Shown: positions 56,190 through 64,000 of the stretch, piece after piece | Position numbering within the stretch: position 1 is the stretch's first letter | Layout: every line of letters starts with the position of its first letter | Assembly (NCBI GenBank): GCA_020310875.1 | Contig: CM035432.1 | Location: forward strand, 96,109,467 to 96,173,466 | DNA from: Ceratopteris richardii | Taxonomy: Eukaryota; Streptophyta; Polypodiopsida; Polypodiales; Pteridaceae | DNA: 64,000 nt | Reading direction: 5' to 3' | The notes under the pieces: generated by a model | Database searches by the model: none | What the model was told of the DNA's origin: nothing | What the model saw: only the letters and a program-made list of their open reading frames with translations | Program-made: the position numbers and the translations under genes

Positions 56190-58650
56190 CACAGTTGAAG
56201 GAAATACACATCATCAAGGAAAGTACAACAACTGAGAAAGGCAATGATGGAGGTAAGTACCCTAACTCTACTTCACATTGCATGGTGGTTAGTTCTTTCC
56301 CAAAGGCTTCTATAATTACAATCTCATGTATGATTTCTACACATATAATGAAATTATTCAAGATCGATTATAGTAGTACACATTGTTTTCTATATTTCAA
56401 ATTAGTACAGAATTTAGGGATACTCTTGAATATATAGATAACAAGACATGTAGATATGAGCAATGGAAGGCTACACTATACAAAAGGATACATTGAAAAC
56501 CTTGCATTTACGTTTTTTGGTAGGTGTTTCTTTTTTGAATTTTTCATGTGATTGAGATGAAATAGAGTGATGCAATCATAGGCATGGATTGGTTAGTTCA
56601 CAATTTTGCAACAATTAACTAAGAACAAAGAACAATCACTTTATGGCTAGAAGATGAATATATCCACATTCTAGGTGATATGTATAATCAGAAACCTATT
56701 CTTAATTCTGCTATGATGATACCTCGAGGTATAATTGATGGCTGTAGAATATTTGCAGTATATGTGAACAATCTACATGACGAAGATTATTATTAAAGTA
56801 TTCAAAATTGCGTGGAAAATATTTTGAAGAAATATGCAAATGAACTTCTAGAAGACTTGCTTGGTATACCTCCACCTAGGTAGGTTGACCATGCCATTGG
56901 CTTGTATCTGAGAAGTGAACCATATTCTAGAGCACCCTATAGGTTTAACATAGATGAATAAAAGGCAATTAAGACTCAATTAGATGATCTTTTGAAGAAA
57001 GACTTGATAAGACCAAGTGTTTCATCTTGGGGTGCACCTATTTTATTTCAGAAGAAGAAAGACGGCTCTTCATGATTATGTATTTACTATAAAGGGAGTT
57101 GAATAAAAGAAAAATTAAAAATAAGTACCAACTCCCTCAAATAGATGAATTATTGGGTCAATTTAGTGAAGTGACTTTATTCACGAAGATTGACTTAATA
57201 TCTTAATATCACCACATTAGCATCAAAACAAATGATATATGCAAGAGAGCTTTTCCAACACAATATGGTCACTATCAATTTATGGTTTTACCTTTTGGAT
57301 TAACAAGTGCTCTCTCTATGTTCACTTTCTTGATGAACAATGTTTTTCATGATTACCTAGACGAATTCATCTTAGCATTTCTTGATGATACATTTGTATA
57401 CTCTAAAGATGATCTTGAACATGTTGTACATCTCAATAAGACTTTGCAGACTCTTAGAGAACACAAATTGTATGGAAAGAAGAGTAAGTGTTTCTTTGCT
57501 AAGGATAAACTCGTGTATCTAGGAAGAGTCATATCTAAAGAGGGAATTCATATAGACAAAGATAAGTGAAAACGATAGCTGATTGGCGCATTTCTAAAAC
57601 TATGAGTGATGCTAGATGTTTTCTAGGATTAGTGCAATATGAAAGAGCATATATTAAGGATTTCTCTAAGATAGCTAATCCCCTCATAAATTTGACTAAA
57701 AAACATGCAAGATTTGTTGTGGAGTGATTCTTGTAAAAAATCATTTGAATCATTGAAAATAAAAGTGATTGAAAATTGTGATTTGAATATATAAAAAAAT
57801 GGAAATCCATTTGTGGTTGCATGTGCTGCAAGCGGTAGTCTGATATGATGTGTTCTTTCATAGGATGGTAGGGTGGTTGCGTATGAGTCCAAAAAATTAA
57901 GAAGACATGAACTTAATTATCCTAACATAATCTAGAAATACTTGTTGTTGTACATGCAATGAAGCATTGAAGACATCTATTGTTAGAGGTTGAGTTTGTA
58001 TTGAAAATAGATCATAAGAGTCTAAAATATATTTCACACAATCATTGCTTAACAATGGGCAAAAACATTGGATTGAATTATTAAGTAAGTATGATTTTGA
58101 CACTAAGCATTTTGGTGGTAAGGAAAATAAGGTCCCTAATGTATTTTTTTTGTAATAAAGTTTAATTTTCTCAATCAAATTTAAGAAGAACTGAAATAGG
58201 ACTCTTTTTATGCACCTATTTTGAATTCTTTTCATGAAAAGAGGGGATCGATGTATAAAGACAAATTTCATCTGTAGAATGGATCTCTGTATTGTGATAA
58301 GTAATAATGCAAATCTTTTGAGTCTAAATAAAAAGTTAGAATATTGCAAATTGTCATGATGCACCTTTTTTGCACATCTAGATTATTCAAGGGCCTATTT
58401 GTAAAAGGAATTTTTTGATTGCATGGAATGCCTAAAAGCTTAAGTTTTGATAATGACTCTAGGTTCACATCAAACTTTTGGAGAGGAACATTTGAATTTG
58501 ATTGGTGCTCAACTTCATATGAGTACTACTTTCGGTCCACAAATTGATGGAGAAACCAAGAGGGTGAATCGCGTACTCAAAGATATGATGTGTATGCATA
58601 TGAATGAAATGCAAGATAATTGGAGTGAATATTTTCCCTTGCTTTTGTGA
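56190..58650 (+). pseudogene. Third gypsy remnant: protease to integrase
   Basis: The first 250 bp (KEIHIIKEST, HCMVVSSFPKASIITISC) match 42190-42330 of the other gypsy copy, so it starts inside the gag-protease region. Then AIIGMDWLVHN (protease end), [57 protein letters not shown] (RT), KKSKCFFAKDKLVYLGRVIS, RNase H traces to about 58130, and an integrase piece HMSTTFGPQIDGETKRVNRV near 58520. Stops are frequent. It ends at about 58650, joined directly to LTR-like sequence. Confidence 0.85.
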
Positions 58651-58679
58651 AATTTTGGTAGAGAATCATCTTATTCTAA

Positions 58680-58870
58680 ATTCAATGGATTGCACACTTC
58701 TTTGGGAGGTGATAAACTCTATTATAAGAAGACCTGCATCAAGCACAAAGAGGCCAAAAATCAAAGAATTAATTTGTGGTTGAGAGTGAGAGTGAGAGTG
58801 AGAGTGTGATTCAGAGTGGGAGTGTTAATGAGATTGTGATATATTGGGGGTGTTCAACGAAAGAACTTGG
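58680..58870 (+). repeat. Gypsy LTR fragment
   Basis: GCACACTTCTTTGGGAGG, ATAAGAAGACCTGCAT and GAGAGTGAGAG match 22260-22420. The integrase C-terminus and the LTR start are deleted between 58650 and 58680. Confidence 0.75.
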
Positions 58871-59506
58871 AGAACCTTGTAGGAGGTAGAAAAGTGATGA
58901 AGTTTGATCCAGCCAACCAGCACAAGACCAGCCTTTGAGCTTATGGAGACTCAAGTAGACCTTATAGGCATGGGATGAGAGCAACAAAATGCACTATGTA
59001 CTTTGGAGCATCAAGGAGAAAGAGTTAATACAAAAGATATAGGTTTGTGCATCGACTGGCTCAAAAAACTTACTATCTTTGGAAGAGAGAATGAACTTCA
59101 AATGCTCATAGCGACGAGCATTAGAATGAATCAAACACTCAACGGTGGTACTTCCTATTTTTCAGGAATACTCCAAGATTGACCCAGAGATAGAAAAACT
59201 ACAATTTCTCCCAATATACTAAATCAAATGCTATGAACATTTATAAGCATAAACTAGACATTCATATCTTTCCAATGACCCATCTTACATCCAATTTGGA
59301 GCTTTGTAGAGAGATCAGTAGCCTCTACAAACTTACTATTGGTAAAGAAGATGATGCAAAAAAATGGAGCTGGACAATGATGGTCACGAGTGTATGTATA
59401 TTAGTTTCTTGTATTGTACAAGTGTTTTGAAGTCTTTATATAGACTTTTCAGTTGCTCCATGACTTCTATAAGTGGATTTTGAATTCAAATGAAGGCAGT
59501 AAGAGT
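58870..59506. other. Unassigned sequence
   Basis: No coding frame above about 65 codons and no motif I recognise. It lies between a gypsy LTR fragment and the LTR of a minus-strand copia. Confidence 0.5.
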
Positions 59507-59767
59507 TGTTGGAGGGAATCAGTTCACTTTCCTATAATCAAGGAAAAGTGAAGATCTAGTTTGATCTACTTTTAGATGATTGATTACTTGATTAATTGCT
59601 TGATTGGTTGCAACTCAACTAACTACCACGAATTTGTGAGATTTGTGCTCTCTCTATTTCTACTTTTACATGTGTAAAGCTGAAAGCTTTTACAATGGTA
59701 AAAGATTGATGAAAAATGTTTTTAAAAAAATACAATAAGTGAGCATAAGTAAAAGAACTCTCCAACA
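59507..59767 (-). repeat. 3' LTR of a minus-strand copia
   Basis: The + strand starts TGTTGGAG and ends CTCCAACA, an 8-bp inverted terminus. 261 bp. It lies directly beyond the RNase H end of the minus-strand copia. The partner 5' LTR is missing. Confidence 0.75.
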
Positions 59768-59799
59768 GAAATTCTTTTGACGTAATCTATGTAGATCAA

Positions 59800-62622
59800 A
59801 TCCACCTCAAGCATAGTGTAAGCTTGATGTGTTCCAATAGCTCCACTCAAGCTAAAGTACGATTGAGTCTTCATTATCTAATAGGTTGAATACTTGCCAT
59901 AGCTTTGAATCTACAAAGCTTTATTCCATCAAGTGCTTTCATTGTCATATCTGCTACTTACTTTTCATTTGGAACAAAGAAATGTCAATCCCCTTTTCCA
60001 TGAGCTTCTTCCTGATGAAGTGGTAATCAACCTCTATGTGTTTGGTTCTCATATGGAAATAGGGTCTGCTGCTACATACATGGAACTTACATTATCTCCA
60101 AATATGTGAGGTTTGGAAGTCACAATTCCCAAATCTGTATACAATGCTTTTAACCATATTTCCTCTTGAGTTGCTATAGTCAAACCTCTGTACTATGCTT
60201 TACTTTAGGATAAAGCAACTGTTGGTTGCTTCTTGAAACCCTATGACACTAGCTTTGAACCTTCAAATGCTAAGTAACCATAAGTACTTCTTCTATCATC
60301 CTTAGCTCCTTCCTAACCTGCCTCAAAATAGATTTTGATATCCAAATGTGAAGAGTAAGGATAGAATATACCTTCATTGATTGTACCTTTGAGATACTTA
60401 AGTACTCTCTTAGGTGCATCCATGTGTGGTCTTCTAGCTGAGTGCATGCATTGACTAAGGGCTCTAACACTATATGAGATGTCTGCCCTTGTATGAATAG
60501 CATATATCAAGCTACCTACCAAGCTTTGATATTCTTTCATGTCTTCAATTTTCCCACCTTCATAAACACTAATGTTTAAGATTCATATCCAAAGGTGTAC
60601 CTGGAGGTTTAGCATTCTCCATTTTGAACTTGAGAAGTAGATCTTGAATGTATTGTCTCTGAGTCAAATAGATTCCTTGATCTATGTATATCACCTACAT
60701 ATCTAGGAAATATGAGATCTCACCTAAGTCACTGATTTTGAACTCCGCTTGCACGTGTCTCTTGATCCTTTGAATGCCATTCAGATCAACACGTATCACA
60801 ATAATATCATCTACATATACACATAGATAGATAACCTCATTGTGATTCCTTTTGATGAATAGAGAAGGATCTGAGTTACTAGGTCTAAACCCTTGATCTT
60901 GAAGTTATATAAAAAACCTATGATTCCATGGTCTCAGAGCTTCTTTCAATCCATACAATGCTATCTTAAGTTTGGAAACTTAATATGCATGATTAGGGTT
61001 TTCAAAACATGGTGATTGTGACATGTATACCTCTTCACTTATCCAACCATTTAAGAATGCTTGTTTTTTACATCAAGTTGGAGGAGTCTCCAATTCCTTG
61101 CAGCAGCTACACTTATCAATGTTCTGATTGTAGTCATCTTTGCAACTGGTGAGAATGTTTCCTCATAGTCTATAGCATGAGTTTGTGAGCATCCTTTGGC
61201 AACTAGTCTTATCTTGTACATGAAAACTGATCCATTTGAGTTTCTTTAAACTTTATATACCCATCTACAACCAATTACCTTTTGATTATCCAACATTGGA
61301 AGCAAATCCCAAGTTTCCATCTCCTTGAATGTATCGATTTATTCTTTCATGGGCTTTTCCCAATTAGGGTTTCCCTTTGCCTGCTCATAGGTTTATGGTT
61401 CTTTTGAAATTGAGTCTGTTGCCAAGTAGATTGAATGCTTTGTAGCAAATGTGGAATCATATCCATACCTTTCTAGTTGTTTATTCTCTCTTGTTGATCA
61501 TCTAGGTGCTTGTTTGGAGCATTCTCTAACCTCTTGCATCTTTTCTTTGCCTTTTGACCTCCATAGTTTGTAATCCTAGACCTGTGTATCATACTTGCTT
61601 CCTAATTGATAAGAATCAGAATCAAGATCATATAGTAGAGCTACCTTCCATTTATCTTTATCATATCAAGATGTGTGTTCTTCAAACACAAAATCCCTAC
61701 TTGTAGTGAATTGCTTGGTTGAAAGATTATAGAACCTATAACCCACCTGAGTTGAGTCATACCCAATAAAATCTACCAATGTTCCCCTTTCATCTAGCTT
61801 ACCTCTTATTTGTGATGGTACATGAACATAAGCTAAACAACCAAAAGCCTTGCAATGTCCAAGAATAGGTTTTCTTCCATGCCATGCGTCATAAGGAGTC
61901 GTACCTTGAAGTGATTTGGATGGCAGTCTATTGTCAAGGTACACAACATTTGAAATAGCCTTTTCCCAAAGATAATGTGGGAACTTCTTCTCTTAAAGCA
62001 TTGTTCTAGCTGATCCAACCAACATCTTGTTTCTCCTCTCTGCACTTCCATTCAATTGAGGAGAGTACCTGGTAGTCACTTCCTTTTTGATACCTTTATC
62101 CTGCAAGAACTCATCAAACTCTTTCGAGAAGTATTCTCCCCCTCCTTTAGATATGAGCTTCTTAAGTGATCTACTTGTATGATTCTCCACATGTGCTTGA
62201 TACTTTTTGAAGCAATCAAACACTTCATTCTTACTCTTGATAAAGTATAGAATAGTCCATCTACTATGTTCGTCAATAAATGAGACATAATACCTTGATC
62301 CTACCAGTGAAGGTTCTTGACTTGGTCCCCATACATTTGTATGTACTAAGTCCAATAGGTTGTTGTGGATGTAGCCTTCATGGTTGAATGGTTTTCTTTG
62401 TGCCTTCTCAATCTGACATGCATCACACCTCTTGATCATGTGTTGCTTTGATATGTTTGGTAGTCCAATAACACTTTGATCCCTGCATATATCCTTCAAG
62501 GTTCTTTCATTCACATGAGCGTCTCTTATGCCACACTTCAAGTTCACTTAAGGTTTGAGAACCAAAAGTGAATAGAGCTATGTTCTTGGTTTCTCCTACT
62601 TCAAAATAAAGAGCCTACCATG
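59800..62622 (-). pseudogene. Minus-strand Ty1/copia pol remnant
   Basis: From right to left: pre-integrase and integrase 62547-61993 (RCDACQIEKAQRKPFNHEGY, DLVHTNVWGPSQEPSLVGSR, FIDEHSRWTILYFIKSKNEV, KGGGEYFSKEFDEF, RYSPQLNGSAERRNKML). The second catalytic Asp reads Lys in ISKGGGEYF. Next is the integrase tail 61944-61666 (FGCLAYVHVPSQIRGKLDER), a degraded RT (61500-60700), and RNase H 60540-60270 (EYQSLVGSLIYAIHTRADIS). Gag, protease and 5' LTR are missing; at 62623 another LTR cuts it. It is related to, but not the same as, the copia at 1-1067. Confidence 0.88.
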
Positions 62623-63316
62623 TGTTGGCAGCAGTCAGGGAACCGAAGGAGCCACAAGACGAAGAGAGTCAGAGCGAAGGGACAGCACAAGCAGACATGG
62701 CAGTCAAAGAAGATCTGGCAAGTAGGCCATCTAAATTTTTCAGACATCAAGGAGTTGAGCACACAAGAAGAAAGAGCAAGTAGGGATCTCAAAGGTATGT
62801 ATGACAAATCAATAGAGAAAATCCCTACACAAATAGTGATTTTCATCACTAAAAACCATTGTAAATATCATTTCGTATTGAACAGGCTCAAAAAAAAAAG
62901 ATCCTAGAGTATTTTTGTAGCTCCATTTTGTGCAAGCCAAGGAGTCCTTGAGCTTGAGGAGCTTTAGAAGTATCTACCTGCCAATTTTCATATTTTTTAG
63001 ATCTCGTTTGAGCCCTCTAATAAGCCCTGGAACCTAATTTTTAACTAGGCCGGACACTAGGTCTGAACAGGGCCAAAGCTAGTCAAAAACTATAAAAGGA
63101 GCTAGAGAACTTGTAAGAGCTTTTGGAAAGTAATCTAAGAACTCCATTGATTCTCACTCTTTGTCTTACTGTGTGTGCGCGTGTGTGTGTATGTGTGTGC
63201 ATGTTAGAGTGCTTCTCACTCACGCACTTGTGCGTCCACTTGCTCGAGGTCTTCATACCATCCTCACGTCTTCCCGGATTGACATTAAAGGAGGTGCTAC
63301 TCATCACTGAGCTACA
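62623..63316 (+). repeat. 5' LTR of a second Tat/Athila-like element
   Basis: TGTTGGCAG to GAGCTACA, about 694 bp. It shares long blocks with the LTR at 23713-24322 (for example GTGATTTTCATCACTAAAAA, TAGGCCGGACACTAGGTCTG and the TG-microsatellite near 63175-63205), but the first ~150 bp differ. TATA box at 63091-63097. Confidence 0.9.
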
Positions 63317-63324
63317 CCAAATTT

Positions 63325-63342
63325 TGGCGCCGTTGCCGGGGA
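63325..63342 (+). promoter_or_regulatory. Primer-binding site, tRNA-Asp
   Basis: The same TGGCGCCGTTGCCGGGGA core and the same CCAAATTT spacer as in the other Tat-like element. Confidence 0.82.
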
Positions 63343-64000
63343 TCGAGCTTTGAGGACGAGCGTGTGATGGTAAGACGTAGATTGGAGACGTTGGCGTTGT
63401 AGGTAATTTCTTTACTTTTCCTATTTTTCTCCTTCTTACCTTACCATCATCATCACCATCATCATCATCATCATCTTCCATCTCCATTTCCATCATCGCA
63501 AAAATTTCAGTTTTTTGATCATATCACCTTCTCCACCTCATTTCCCTCATTTCACTTGTGAGAGAGAGCGAGAGAGCGAAATTGTGTGTGCTGTTTTTGC
63601 ATGTTTCTTGAGGTGTCTTGCAGGTACAGGCCACATCATCGTCCCCAGCACTCTGCGTAGGTACGGAACTCTCGGTAACTGTCTGTGTGTCGCTGACTTC
63701 TGTCAATCGCGACCGACAGAAAAAATGCTCAAATTGCCAAGCAAAGTGCAAAACCATGATCTACAGGCCTAGAGCTTCCCAAAAATGTGCTTAGATTTTT
63801 GAAATTCATCAGATTTCTGTCAATCGCGATCGACAAACCACGACGGACAGACCTGTCAATCGCGATCGACCAGTCAATCGCGACTGACAGCCCACGACGG
63901 CTCCATCAATCGCGACTGACAGAGTCAACGACCGATTGACTACGACTAACGGATCATACGCGTGACACGTGTCAATCGCGATCGAGTCATCAATCGCGAT
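63343..64000 (+). mobile_element. Leader of the second Tat-like element, cut by the window end
   Basis: After the PBS comes a CAT-repeat stretch (63445-63500), then from about 63700 an array of TCAATCGCGATCGAC / AATCGCGACTGAC units up to the window edge. No gag start is reached. The array core TCGCGA is shared with the 24660-25545 array, but the repeat unit is different. Confidence 0.85.

Noticed and set aside
58870-59506. A host gene in the unassigned gap
   Set aside because: No frame above about 65 codons, no motifs and no splice-consistent exons seen.

Overview
The window is transposon-dense DNA from a land-plant nuclear genome. Supporting signs are Ty1/copia and Ty3/gypsy elements primed from plant-type tRNA-iMet and tRNA-Asp sites, a CACTA (En/Spm) transposon with TNP2, DUF4218 and DUF4216 domains, low GC, GT-AG introns and very long microsatellites. 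The species cannot be fixed from the sequence. No ordinary single-copy host gene was found. Almost every recognisable gene lies inside a mobile element, and the elements are nested.

Region 1 (1-17430): a minus-strand copia element is split by a 15.2 kb CACTA transposon (1068-16286; TIR CACTACAAG; 3-bp target duplication AGT). The CACTA carries a SET-domain gene upstream of a multi-exon TNP2-type transposase (+ strand). It also has an antisense second gene (TnpA-like) whose 5' exons lie at 10940-11638 and whose 3' exons lie at 2790-3497, so the SET and transposase genes appear to sit inside its giant intron. In a transposase intron there is an ~800 bp inverted repeat built from a captured gene fragment resembling the SMC-hinge domain of the GMI1/DMS3 family. 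About 4.2 kb of almost purely alternating purine-pyrimidine microsatellite fills the right half.

Region 2 (17430-22420): a 5'-truncated + strand copia element with its 3' LTR, the 3' tail of a second copia, and the 3' end of a Ty3/gypsy element.

Region 3 (22421-40951): a copia element sits in the gypsy LTR. Inside its gag is a very young 13.1 kb Tat/Athila-like element (23713-36857; 610-bp LTRs with one visible difference; TSD GCCTT). That element has an intact 2679-codon gag-pol frame. After one in-frame UAG comes a 406-codon extension with a second retropepsin-like domain. Other oddities are three shortened zinc knuckles, a duplicated HHCC integrase domain, and a leader filled with ATCGCGAT-type palindromic repeats.

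Region 4 (40957-58870): decayed gypsy copies are interrupted by a 5.95 kb non-autonomous LTR element (43258-49208; TSD CTGAT) and by a decayed copia element (50312-55311).

Region 5 (59507-64000): a minus-strand copia remnant abuts the 5' LTR and leader of a second Tat/Athila-like element that runs off the window. Its leader carries a different TCGCGA-type array.

Best candidates for something undescribed: (a) the CACTA with a captured chromatin-type gene (SET) plus an intronic hairpin of an RdDM/repair-type gene fragment; (b) the Tat-like retroelement with two protease domains and two HHCC domains.
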